Assembly (NCBI RefSeq): GCF_022179765.1
Contig: NZ_BPRE01000004.1
Span: 124,001-188,000, forward strand
DNA from: Methylorubrum suomiense
GTDB taxonomy: Bacteria; Pseudomonadota; Alphaproteobacteria; Rhizobiales; Beijerinckiaceae
DNA length: 64,000 nt
Reading direction: 5' to 3'
The notes below the pieces were generated by a model, which was not told the origin of the DNA, ran no database searches, and saw nothing but the letters and a program-made list of their open reading frames with translations. Positions 38,249 through 46,445 of this stretch are shown one piece after another; the first letter of the stretch is position 1; each line of letters starts with the position of its first letter. The position numbers and the translations under genes are program-made.

Positions 38249-39202
38249 ATGCCGTCGCCGGAAATGTTCAGGCTCGCCCATCTCACCGATCCGCATGTCG
38301 GGCCGCTGCCCCGGCTCCGCCTGCGCCAGCTTCTCAGCAAGCGGGCGACCGGCTACGTGAATTGGCATCGCGGGCGCGGCCGCCATCACGACATGGACCT
38401 CCTCGGCGCCCTCGTCGCCGACCTCCGGGCCCAGGGCAGCGACCATGTCGCCTGCACCGGCGACCTGTGTAACCTCGGATTGCCGGACGAGTGGGATACG
38501 GCCCGCATCTTCCTCGAAGCCTTGGGACCGGCCGACCAAGTCAGCTTCGTGCCGGGCAACCACGATGCCTATGTCCGGGGATCGCTGGAGGGCCTGCTCG
38601 GCACCTGCGGTGGCTGGACCGCGGCCGATGATGGCCGAAGCGGACTGTTTCCCTACCTGCGGCGGCGCGGACCGCTCGCTCTCATCGGTCTCTCCTCAGC
38701 GATCCCGACAAAGCCCTTCGCGGCGACCGGTCGGCTCGGTCCGGCTCAGATCGAGGCCGCGGAGCGATTGCTCGGCGAGTTGGCCAAGGCGCCCGACCGA
38801 CCCTGCCGCGTCGTCATGATTCATCACCCGCCCCATCCGGGAGGCGCCGCCTCCGGGCGCGAGCTCAAGGATGCCGGCGCCTTCGCGGCCATGATCGGCC
38901 GGGCGGGAGCCGACCTGATCCTGCACGGTCACAATCATGTGGGGACGGTGGCCCGCATCGCAGGCCCGGATGGACGGCCGGTTCCGGTCGTCGGCGCGCC
39001 TTCGGCCTCGGCGCGCTCGCTGCTCGTGAACCGGCGCGCTTCCTACTATCTCTACACGATCACCCCTGATCAGGCGGGGCACCGCATCGCCGTGGTCGAG
39101 CGCGGACTCGACGCGGCCGGACAGATCGCCGAACTTTCGGCCTTCGACATCGAGACCCCGCCTCCGGATCGAATCGGCCCGCCGGCGCGGCGTCGGCATT
39201 GA
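38249..39202 (+). CDS. Metallophosphoesterase (calcineurin-like)
   Basis: A 317-residue predicted phosphodiesterase. All metal-ligand blocks of the calcineurin fold are present: HLTDPHVG, ACTGDLCN, PGNHDAY, MIHHPPHP and LHGHNHVG. Substrate unknown; similar proteins cleave cyclic nucleotides, lipids (LpxH-like activity) or nucleotides. Its place beside the lipid A operon, divergent from DUF374, is suggestive but not proof. The start may be ATG 38249 or ATG 38264; an open frame upstream is not conserved-looking. Confidence 0.85.
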   Translation: MPSPEMFRLAHLTDPHVGPLPRLRLRQLLSKRATGYVNWHRGRGRHHDMDLLGALVADLRAQGSDHVACTGDLCNLGLPDEWDTARIFLEALGPADQVSFVPGNHDAYVRGSLEGLLGTCGGWTAADDGRSGLFPYLRRRGPLALIGLSSAIPTKPFAATGRLGPAQIEAAERLLGELAKAPDRPCRVVMIHHPPHPGGAASGRELKDAGAFAAMIGRAGADLILHGHNHVGTVARIAGPDGRPVPVVGAPSASARSLLVNRRASYYLYTITPDQAGHRIAVVERGLDAAGQIAELSAFDIETPPPDRIGPPARRRH

Positions 39203-39214
39203 GGCGGACAAGAC

Positions 39215-39694
39215 TCAGATCAGGCTCAGTCCCTTCGACAACCCGTTTGTGCGCGGCAGCGGGCGCAGCAGGCTCTTCACCTGGGAGAACGGCCGAGGCC
39301 GATTGATGACCTCGTCGAGACGCGACCACAAAGTCTTCGGCGAGAACGGCTTGGCGATGATCTCGTTGACCCCGAGAGCGATCGCGCGATCCACGACGTT
39401 GCGCCGCGGCTGGCCCAGCATCAGGATGATCGGCACGGTGGGCGAGGGCGAGGTGGTCGGCGTCCGGGCGAGTCGTATGAACTCTTCACCAGAGAGAATC
39501 GCCAGATCCCAATCGATGATGGTCAGGTCCGGCTTGCTCTCGGCAAGGACCCCGAGCGCTTCTGCTCCGTCGGGCGCTTCGAGCACGCGCTTGATGCCGA
39601 CGCGCATCAGCATGTCGCGGACAATACGACGAATATAGAGGCTCTCGTCGACGACGAGAGCTGAAAGATCCGGGAAGGTCGGTGTGGCGATCAT
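39215..39694 (-). CDS. Single-domain response regulator (CheY-like receiver)
   Basis: A 159-residue receiver. The acidic pocket begins at SALVVDESLYIRR, the phosphoacceptor Asp is in LTIIDWDLAI, and the switch Lys is in IIAKPFSPKTL. The usual double acidic pair is reduced to Asp-Glu, still functional in this fold. A basic C-terminal extension of about 25 residues follows the domain. There is no output domain and no kinase gene nearby. It converges on the phosphoesterase gene. Confidence 0.88.
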   Translation of the reverse strand: MIATPTFPDLSALVVDESLYIRRIVRDMLMRVGIKRVLEAPDGAEALGVLAESKPDLTIIDWDLAILSGEEFIRLARTPTTSPSPTVPIILMLGQPRRNVVDRAIALGVNEIIAKPFSPKTLWSRLDEVINRPRPFSQVKSLLRPLPRTNGLSKGLSLI

Positions 39695-40066
39695 CGGCGG
39701 CTCGGGCCCGGGCTCGCGATGCGCGGGCTGACTGAGCGGAAAGCCTAGGCTCGCCCAGTTTGCATTTCCCTAAAATGCTCGGCGGCATTCGCCGCGATCC
39801 CGACTTTCAGCTTTGGAATCAATCTCGGTTGAACGCCAAAAGTCTCTTCGCGCCCGCCTACCTACGCAGTTCACCACGAAAATCGGCGGTATGGAGCACG
39901 AAGGAGTTAGAAGTTCCTTGCGGTTCGGCCCCGATTGCGTCAGACCTGAGGCGTTGCTCTCGGTATCCGCTGCCGAGGGGATGATAGTGCGGGGCGTGGG
40001 CTGTCTCGGGATAGCGCGCACGCGGTATTCGAGACGTGGCGGGCGGACGGTTTTTGCGAGCTTTCA
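39695..40066. other. Intergenic region upstream of the cold-shock-domain gene
   Basis: About 370 bases without a convincing gene. An AT-richer patch spans about 39765-39900. A long 5' leader would be typical for cold-shock mRNAs, but I cannot identify a defined thermosensor structure. Confidence 0.4.
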
Positions 40067-40873
40067 ATGGGACGTGGTCGTGATTTTCGGGGGCCGCAGA
40101 AGCGCGGCTTCGACGAGGGCGGTGCCGAGCCTCAGTGGCCGGACCAGCTGCCCCCGAGCAGTGGTGGATACGGTGGTGGCGGCAACCGCTTCGGCGGCGG
40201 TGGTGGCGGCTACGGTGGTGGCGGCGGTGGCTTCGACCGCGGCCCGTCGCGGGGCGGCCCCGCAGCTGCGGCGCCTACGGGCCCGGAGCGTGATGCCACG
40301 GTGAAGTGGTTCAACAAGGAGAAGGGCTTCGGCTTCGTGGAGCTCGGCGACGGCTCCGGTGATGCCTTCCTCCATATCCGCGCGGTTGAGGCCGCCGGCC
40401 ACGACGACCTCCTGCCCGGCACGCGCCTCACGGTGCAGACCGCCCAGGGCCAGAAGGGTCCGCAGGTCACTGCGGTGAACAGCGTCGACACATCGACGGC
40501 CGAGGCGGCTCCGCCCCGGCGCGAAGGCCCGCGCTTCGGCGGCGGTGATCGCTTCGGCGGCGGCGACCGTTTCGGCGGTGGTGGCCGTGACCGCTTCAGC
40601 GGCGGCGATCGCTTCGGCGGTGGCGGCGGTGGCGGCGGCGGTCGCTTCGCCTCCGGCCCGTCGGTCGAGATGACCGGCACCGTGAAGTGGTACGACCCGG
40701 CCAAGGGCTTCGGCTTCGTCTCCGTCAATGACGGCGGCAAGGACGTGTTCGTGCACCGCTCGGCCCTGTCGCGCGCCGGCCTCGATTCGCTGGCCGAAGG
40801 CCAGCAGGTGACCCTTGGCGTTGTCGAGGGTCAGAAGGGTCGCGAGGCCTCAAGCATCAGCGTCGATTACTGA
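40067..40873 (+). CDS. Cold-shock protein with two CSD domains and Gly-rich linkers
   Basis: A 268-residue protein, far longer than the usual 65-70-residue Csp. The first cold-shock domain (about residues 76-142: ATVKWFNKEKGFGFVELG, DAFLHI) follows an RGG-like Gly/Phe/Arg tail. A second Gly/Arg/Phe repeat linker (about 155-200; GGGDRFGGGDRF-type repeats) precedes the second domain (about 203-268: GTVKWYDPAKGFGFVSV, DVFVHRSAL). RNP1 and RNP2 are present in both, though RNP2 of the first is less standard. Double-domain Csps occur in alphaproteobacteria as RNA chaperones. A terminator follows. Confidence 0.92.
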   Translation: MGRGRDFRGPQKRGFDEGGAEPQWPDQLPPSSGGYGGGGNRFGGGGGGYGGGGGGFDRGPSRGGPAAAAPTGPERDATVKWFNKEKGFGFVELGDGSGDAFLHIRAVEAAGHDDLLPGTRLTVQTAQGQKGPQVTAVNSVDTSTAEAAPPRREGPRFGGGDRFGGGDRFGGGGRDRFSGGDRFGGGGGGGGGRFASGPSVEMTGTVKWYDPAKGFGFVSVNDGGKDVFVHRSALSRAGLDSLAEGQQVTLGVVEGQKGREASSISVDY

Positions 40874-40898
40874 TCGACACACCGAGTATCGGACGAAG

Positions 40899-40922
40899 CG
40901 GCGGCCTCAGGGCCGCCGTTTT
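40899..40922 (+). terminator. Intrinsic terminator after the cold-shock gene
   Basis: A perfect 8-bp stem (40899-40906 with 40911-40918), a TCAG loop and TTTT. Confidence 0.75.
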
Positions 40923-40968
40923 CGTTTGTCGGTATGCTGCAATCCGAGACGGGAAGGGACCGAGTTCG

Positions 40969-41208
40969 ATGCGCGGGGTGATCGTCGTCTGGCTCGGTCT
41001 GTTGCTCGGTACCGGTCCTGCCGCTGCGGACGATTTCACGGGGTTTTATGCCGGTGTGAATGCCGGCTGGGCGTTCGAGCGCGGAGACAGCTCCACCCTG
41101 GCCGGATCGGTGGGATCGGCCCGAGAGGCTGAGGGCTTGCCGCCGAGCGTGTCGCGGATCGAGCAACGGCGCCTGCCGGAGAAGCCGGCCAACAGCCGCA
41201 CCCGCTGA
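40969..41208 (+). CDS. Short exported protein, outer-membrane-protein-like N-terminal fragment
   Basis: A 79-residue protein with a signal peptide (about residues 1-20, ending PAAADD). It continues as DFTGFYAGVNAGWAFERG, the typical first beta-strand of Omp25/OmpA-like 8-stranded barrels in Rhizobiales. Only one strand is present; the rest is Ser/Glu/Arg-rich and unrelated to a barrel. It may be a truncated outer membrane protein gene or a small periplasmic protein that kept the motif. It ends 6 bases from the end of convergent opgD. Confidence 0.55.
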   Translation: MRGVIVVWLGLLLGTGPAAADDFTGFYAGVNAGWAFERGDSSTLAGSVGSAREAEGLPPSVSRIEQRRLPEKPANSRTR

Positions 41209-41214
41209 GACAGA

Positions 41215-42882
41215 TCAGGCGACCCCATCCCAGGTTTCGGTGATGACGCGCCCGGCATGGCTGAGGCGCGCGCGCAGCACCACATCACCTGCCGGCATCG
41301 GTTCCGGCGGCCGGAACTCGGCGTAGAGGCGCCAGCCGCCCGTCTGGGGTACCCGCTCGGCATAGGGATCGACGAAGGCACCGGCGCTCGCCGAGAGCGC
41401 CACGTCGATGGCGGCCCTGGGATCCTCCGGCAGGCCGGGGCCCTCGAAATCGATGGCATAGAGGCGCCGCTTCGGACTCGGCGGGTTGGTCGGGCGCAAG
41501 CGCTCGGCCGAGCCGACGCGCGTCGAGACCACCCGGGCCAGCGGCGGCGCGATGGCGGCGGCGGGTTCCGCACCGATGGTCACCAGCGAATAGGCGCAAT
41601 CGATGCGCCGGCCCGGTTCAACCGGAGCTTCCGGCACGAAGGCCGCCACGATGTTGTCGGTGGCTTCCTCCCGGGACGGGATCTCGAACAATCGCACCGC
41701 ACCGGTGCCGAAACCGGATTCCGGGCGCACCCATAGGCCCGGACGATCCTCGTGGCGGGCCTGCACGTCGAGATAGGCGGCGAATCGCCGTTCGCGCTGG
41801 AGCAGGCCGAATCCCTCCAGCGGCGCCGTGCGGAAGGCGGAGGTCTGCGGCGCCGCTCGGCCATTAGTGAGCGGGCGCCAGAGCCGGTCACCGGGGGATT
41901 GTACGAGGAGTCCGTCCGAATCGTGCACCTGCGGTCGGAAATCGTCGCAGGGCAGAGCATTCCGGGCGCCGGGGCCGTTCTCCCCGTCGATGAACATGCT
42001 TGTGAGCGGTGCAAGGCCGAGCCCCGCGATCGCCCGGCGCGGAAATAGAGCTGCCGTCACGGCCACGGTCGACGAGTCACCGGGAGTGACGGTGAAGCGG
42101 TAAGCGCCGGTCAGGCTCGGCCCTTCGAGGAGGGCCAGAACGGTGATCGTGCCGGCCTCCACGTGACCGATCCAGAAGGTCGTGAAGTCCGGAAATTCCT
42201 CTCCGGTCGGAGCGCCGGTGTCGACGGCGATGCCGCGAGCCGAGAGTCCGTAGATCTGTTTTCTGCCCCGCACTCGGAAGTAGGAGGCACCGAGGAACAC
42301 CAGGAACTCTTCCTGTTCGTCCGGACGCGCGGCATCGAATGCGTGGGCGATGCGGAAACCCGCATAGCCGAGCGACGCAGGGTAGCTACGCCCTTTGAGC
42401 GCCGGGCCGAGATCGAACAGCTTGGGATCGTAGCCGAATGCCGTCGGTGCTCGGCCGGACGCCTGCAGGAAGAGATCGACCCGTCGACGCTGCAGGCCAC
42501 CCCGGTGGAACGGCTGCAACGAAAAGCCCGGCCCGAGCGGCACCGTCCCCTCCGGCCGGACACGGATCGCCTGGGTATCGTCGTAGTTCAGCGTCGACAA
42601 TTCGGTCGGCAAATCGTCGTCGTGGGGATGGTAGGGGCTACGGGCGAGCGTTTCCGCACGGGCCACCACGTCGTCGAGCGTCACGGGTCGGTTTTCCCCC
42701 TGCGACGGTGCTTCGGATTGTCCTGGGGGAAGCGTCTGAGCCATCGTTCTGTCGGCATTCAGGTCGAAGAGGTTAGGAATGCAGAGGCCGGACATGCCGG
42801 CGAGCCCGATCCGCACCATCCGCCGTCGCGAGATCTCCCCATCCGCGCGAGCATCCCCGTCCTTATCCGACGGTCCGTTCAT
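41215..42882 (-). CDS. opgD: Glucan biosynthesis protein, OpgD/OpgG (MdoG) family
   Basis: A 555-residue periplasmic protein for osmoregulated periplasmic glucans. The N-terminus has a twin-arginine signal (SRRRMVRIGLAGMSGL), which favours OpgD over the Sec-exported OpgG. The beta-sandwich MdoG region starts at VTLDDVVARAETLARSPYHP and includes YDDTQAIRVRPE and FRIAHAFD. ASYFRVRG, YGLSARGIAVDTG and FPDFTTFWI follow. The ATG at 42882 has GAGAGGGG about 7 bases upstream; an upstream TTG-type extension to 42966 is not needed. It is divergent from opgH with only 34 bases between start codons. Confidence 0.88.
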   Translation of the reverse strand: MNGPSDKDGDARADGEISRRRMVRIGLAGMSGLCIPNLFDLNADRTMAQTLPPGQSEAPSQGENRPVTLDDVVARAETLARSPYHPHDDDLPTELSTLNYDDTQAIRVRPEGTVPLGPGFSLQPFHRGGLQRRRVDLFLQASGRAPTAFGYDPKLFDLGPALKGRSYPASLGYAGFRIAHAFDAARPDEQEEFLVFLGASYFRVRGRKQIYGLSARGIAVDTGAPTGEEFPDFTTFWIGHVEAGTITVLALLEGPSLTGAYRFTVTPGDSSTVAVTAALFPRRAIAGLGLAPLTSMFIDGENGPGARNALPCDDFRPQVHDSDGLLVQSPGDRLWRPLTNGRAAPQTSAFRTAPLEGFGLLQRERRFAAYLDVQARHEDRPGLWVRPESGFGTGAVRLFEIPSREEATDNIVAAFVPEAPVEPGRRIDCAYSLVTIGAEPAAAIAPPLARVVSTRVGSAERLRPTNPPSPKRRLYAIDFEGPGLPEDPRAAIDVALSASAGAFVDPYAERVPQTGGWRLYAEFRPPEPMPAGDVVLRARLSHAGRVITETWDGVA

Positions 42883-42916
42883 CCGCTGCCCCTCTCGCGA
42901 GTACCCGACGCCGACC

Positions 42917-44845
42917 ATGTCCAGCTCAGACTTGCCGCAGGTCGACGCGCCCGTCGAGACGGGCATTGCTCAGGTCCGGCCTTCCGGAACCGGCCCCGCC
43001 CCGCGGCCGGCCGCCTTCGGTCTGCGCCGTCTGGCTTTGGTGGTGCCAACGCTCGTGACCGCGGGAGCGATCCTGGCCCTCGCGCTCGCCGCCTACGGCG
43101 CGCCGGAGACGTGGCTCGGTCGCACCCTCCTCACCCTCTTCGCGCTGCTGATGGCGTGGCAATCCTTCACGGCGTGGCAATACCTCTACGGTCTGGTCGC
43201 GGCCGCGATGGGCGACCAGATGCTGTCACCCTTGGAGCGTCGCGCCGCCACGATCTCGGCACGCCCGACCGGACTGAGCCGCACGGCGGCGGTCGTGGCG
43301 ATCCACGCCGAGGATCCGATCGCCGTCTTCTCTGCAATCCGCGTCATGGCCCGCTCGCTCCAGCGCGAGGGTGGCGACGGATCCGACATCGACATCTTCG
43401 TCCTCTCCGACACCCGTGAGGGCGCGATCAGCGCCGTGGAGGAGCACGAATTCGCCCGCGCGGTGGCCTGGGCCGAGCGCGAGGGGCGCGGCATGCCGCA
43501 GATCCGCTACCGCCGCCGGGCACAGAATATCGGCCGCAAGGCGGGCAACATCGCCGAATTCTGTCAGACTTACGGGGCCGAGTACGATTTCATGATCGTC
43601 CTCGACGCCGACAGCCTCATGACCGGCGCGGCCATGCGCAAGCTCGCGCGGTTGATGGAGGAGAACCCCCGCGTCGGCCTGATCCAGACCGTCTCCTACG
43701 CGGCCGGACGCGACACCCTGTTCGCCCGCATCCAGCAATTCGCCGTGCGGCTCTACGCGCCGCTCTCCTTGCGCTGCCTCGAGACATGGCAGGGTCCGGA
43801 CGGCTCCTATTGGGGGCACAACGCGATCCTGCGGATCGAGGCCTTCGCGCAGAACGCCGAGCTGCCGGTTCTCTCCGGGAAGCCCCCGCTCGGCGGTGAG
43901 ATCCTGTGCCACGATATCGTCGAGGGCGCCTTCCTGCGCCGTGCCGGCTGGGAGGTGCGCCTGCTGCCGGAGATGGGCGGTACCTGGGAGGAGATGCCGA
44001 CCAACCTCATCGACCTGCTCGGCCGCGAGCGTCGGTGGTGCCAGGGCAATCTGCAGCATCTCCGCGTGCTTCCGATGAAGGGCCTGCGCGGGGCCAGCCG
44101 TTGGCATCTCGGTGTCGGCATCCTCGGCTACTGCGTCTACCCGCTTTGGATCGCCTTCCTCGGGCTCGGCACTTGGCAGGCTCTGCGCACCGACGAGCTC
44201 GGTCTGCTCGGCTACGGATTCGATCGGTCCAACGCCGCCGGTTGGGGGCTCGCGGCCCTGGTCGTGGCGGTGATGGCTCTGCCGAAGCTGCTCAGCCTCG
44301 GCTACGTCCTCGCTTCCCGCGAGCGCCGCTCCGCCTTTGGCGGCACCTTCTCGCTGCTCCTAAGCGCCGCGCTCGAACAGGCGATCTGGGTGTTGCTGTG
44401 GCCCGTCATGGCGCTGTTCAGCGCCGGCGCCGTAATCTCCACGCTGTTCGGGCGGGTGGTGCGCTGGGATGCCCAATCGCGTGAGGATCGCAGCGTGCCG
44501 TGGGGAGAGGCCCTGCGCCTGCAGAGCGATGCCGTGGCCTCCGGCTTCGCGCTCGCCGTGGTCATCGGCGCCGCCGCCGATCCCCTGCTCGCCGCCTGGA
44601 TGGCCCCGATCGCCGTCGCATTGCTGACGAGCCCGGCCCAGAGCGTTCTCACCAGCAGCACGCGCCTCGGTCTCGCTTCGAGGGCCCGCGGTTTGTTCCT
44701 GACCGAGGACGATACGCGTCAGGCGCAGGAACTGTCCGAACTGCACCAGAGCCGATTGACGACCGCATTGCCGATGACGGCCGCCGAGCCGGTGACGTGG
44801 TTGCCGAACTCGATCGACGCGTCGGGAGCGCCCACGCCGCGCTAG
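42917..44845 (+). CDS. opgH: Glucans biosynthesis glucosyltransferase OpgH (MdoH)
   Basis: A 642-residue inner-membrane GT2 enzyme that polymerises the beta-1,2-linked glucose backbone of periplasmic glucans. Two N-terminal membrane segments (about residues 35-95) precede the GT2 domain with VLSDTREG, FMIVLDADSLM and HDIVEGAFL. The processive motif QxxRW appears as RERRWCQGNLQHL. Further membrane segments follow (about 400-600). The E. coli protein is 847 residues; this one lacks the long N-terminal extension. It pairs functionally with divergent opgD. Confidence 0.93.
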   Translation: MSSSDLPQVDAPVETGIAQVRPSGTGPAPRPAAFGLRRLALVVPTLVTAGAILALALAAYGAPETWLGRTLLTLFALLMAWQSFTAWQYLYGLVAAAMGDQMLSPLERRAATISARPTGLSRTAAVVAIHAEDPIAVFSAIRVMARSLQREGGDGSDIDIFVLSDTREGAISAVEEHEFARAVAWAEREGRGMPQIRYRRRAQNIGRKAGNIAEFCQTYGAEYDFMIVLDADSLMTGAAMRKLARLMEENPRVGLIQTVSYAAGRDTLFARIQQFAVRLYAPLSLRCLETWQGPDGSYWGHNAILRIEAFAQNAELPVLSGKPPLGGEILCHDIVEGAFLRRAGWEVRLLPEMGGTWEEMPTNLIDLLGRERRWCQGNLQHLRVLPMKGLRGASRWHLGVGILGYCVYPLWIAFLGLGTWQALRTDELGLLGYGFDRSNAAGWGLAALVVAVMALPKLLSLGYVLASRERRSAFGGTFSLLLSAALEQAIWVLLWPVMALFSAGAVISTLFGRVVRWDAQSREDRSVPWGEALRLQSDAVASGFALAVVIGAAADPLLAAWMAPIAVALLTSPAQSVLTSSTRLGLASRARGLFLTEDDTRQAQELSELHQSRLTTALPMTAAEPVTWLPNSIDASGAPTPR

Positions 44846-44852
44846 AGCAGCG

Positions 44853-44872
44853 CCCGATCACAGAGGATCGGG
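44853..44872. other. Hairpin after opgH
   Basis: A 7-bp inverted repeat CCCGATC-ACAGAG-GATCGGG lies 8 bases past the opgH stop; a T-run occurs only 14 bases later. It may be a weak terminator. The remaining sequence to 45065 shows no gene. Confidence 0.35.
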
Positions 44873-45065
44873 ACGTATCTCTGGCTTTTTGATCTGTCGC
44901 GCAGACTCGGTTTCCATAGATCGGGACGGGCCCTGGACATTCGGCCGGTCGCCCTGCGGCGCTGGCCCTTCTCGTCCGCTCACCTGTGAGGGAGCGCTCG
45001 GTCGGCGCCGGCTTCGACCCGGACGCTTCCTTCCGGAGTGGGCGCTGAAGACTCCCGGCTGCGCC

Positions 45066-46136
45066 TCAGGCTGCGGCCGGTAGGGCGCAGAGGCGGATGT
45101 CCCGCGCCAGGGCATCGACCCGAGCGGGGTCCGAATCCCAGGCGAACATGAAACGGGCGGCACCGCCGATGAAGCCGTAGAAGTGCCAGCCGCGCATCCG
45201 CAAGCGCTCTTGGACCGCCGCGGACAGATTCAGAAAGACGCCGTTCGCCTCCACCGGCGCCGCCAGCGAGACGCCCGGTACCCCGACGATGGCGTCCGCG
45301 AGCCGCCGGGCGCAGGCATTGGCATGGCGGGCGTGGCGCAACCACGCACCATCTTCCAGCATCCCGACCCACGGTGCGGACAGGTAGCGCATCTTTGAAG
45401 CAAGCTGACCCGCCTGCTTGCAGCGATAGCCAAAATCCTCGGCCAAGGCGGTATCGAAGAAGATCACCGCTTCGCCGATCGCCATGCCGTTCTTGGTGCC
45501 GCCGAAGCAGAGGACGTCCACGCCGGCCCGCCACGTCACGTCGGCCGGCGAAGCATCGAGCGCGGCGCAGGCATTGGCGAAGCGGGCTCCGTCCATGTGC
45601 AGGTGCAGACCGAGCGCCCGGCAGGTTTCGGCCAAGCGTCCGATCTCCTCCGGCCGGTAGACCCGTCCGGTCTCCGTGGCCTGTGTGATCGTCACCGCCT
45701 TGGGCTTGGGGAAATGGATGTCGCTGCGTCTTTCCGCGATCGCGCGAACGGCCTCGGGCGTCAGCTTACCGTCCGCTGTCGGCAGCGCGAGAAGCTTCGA
45801 GCCGTTCGAGAAGAATTCCGGCGCGCCGCATTCGTCGGTCTCGATATGTGCCGAGTCCGCGCAGATCACGCTGTGATAAGACTGACAGAGTGAGGCCAGA
45901 GCGAGCGAGTTCGCGGCCGTGCCGTTGAAGACGAAGAAGACCTCGCAAGACGTCTCGAACAGACGGCGGAACCCATCGGCGGCGGCCTGGGTCCAACTGT
46001 CGGCCCCGTAAGCCGGAGCGTGGCCGGCATTGGCGGCAGCCATCGCCGCCCAAGCCTCCGGGCAAATCCCGGCATAGTTGTCGCTGGCAAATTGCTGTTC
46101 GGGCACGGCGCGCGACGCTCCTGCCAAGGAATGCAA
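45066..46136 (-). CDS. ltaE: Low-specificity L-threonine aldolase
   Basis: A 356-residue PLP enzyme cleaving threonine/allo-threonine to glycine and acetaldehyde. It shows FASDNYAGICPEAWAAM and the substrate-site NAGHAPAYGAD, FNGTAANSLAL and HIETDECGAPEF. LHMDGARFANA follows, and the PLP Lys is in CFGGTKNGM. In a serine-cycle methylotroph it could feed glycine, but that is speculation. The gene stands alone. Confidence 0.92.
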   Translation of the reverse strand: MHSLAGASRAVPEQQFASDNYAGICPEAWAAMAAANAGHAPAYGADSWTQAAADGFRRLFETSCEVFFVFNGTAANSLALASLCQSYHSVICADSAHIETDECGAPEFFSNGSKLLALPTADGKLTPEAVRAIAERRSDIHFPKPKAVTITQATETGRVYRPEEIGRLAETCRALGLHLHMDGARFANACAALDASPADVTWRAGVDVLCFGGTKNGMAIGEAVIFFDTALAEDFGYRCKQAGQLASKMRYLSAPWVGMLEDGAWLRHARHANACARRLADAIVGVPGVSLAAPVEANGVFLNLSAAVQERLRMRGWHFYGFIGGAARFMFAWDSDPARVDALARDIRLCALPAAA

Positions 46137-46445
46137 GGATGGCTGCCCAAAAAGCCGGGCAACCCCGAGCGGTGTAAGCTAGGAAGAGCAGGCGGGCCCT
46201 GCAACCGAAAGCTTGAGTTTTGGTAAGCGCGTATGCCGCGTCACCGCGATGAACTGATTGCGCCTTACGTTGTCGCTTCGGGGGCGGCTCGAAGATCGAC
46301 CCGGAACGCCTTCACATCGTCATGAGACATGTTGTCGGTCGCGATGGTCGGCCCCCGAAAGGTTCGTGGACCTTCAGGTTTTGCGCGGCCCGCTCAGAGG
46401 GTCGGTAGGCAAACCTCGGGGCGCCAGGCTCGGAACGCGCCAGCC
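46137..46445. other. Intergenic region
   Basis: About 309 bases between two minus-strand genes. No convincing gene, RNA or terminator is seen. The 3' part lies downstream of the ABC exporter gene. Confidence 0.35.

Noticed and set aside
40150..40660. Tandem DNA repeats suggesting a CRISPR or minisatellite
   Set aside because: They are in-frame Gly/Phe/Arg/Asp codon repeats of the cold-shock protein linkers, with no spacers.
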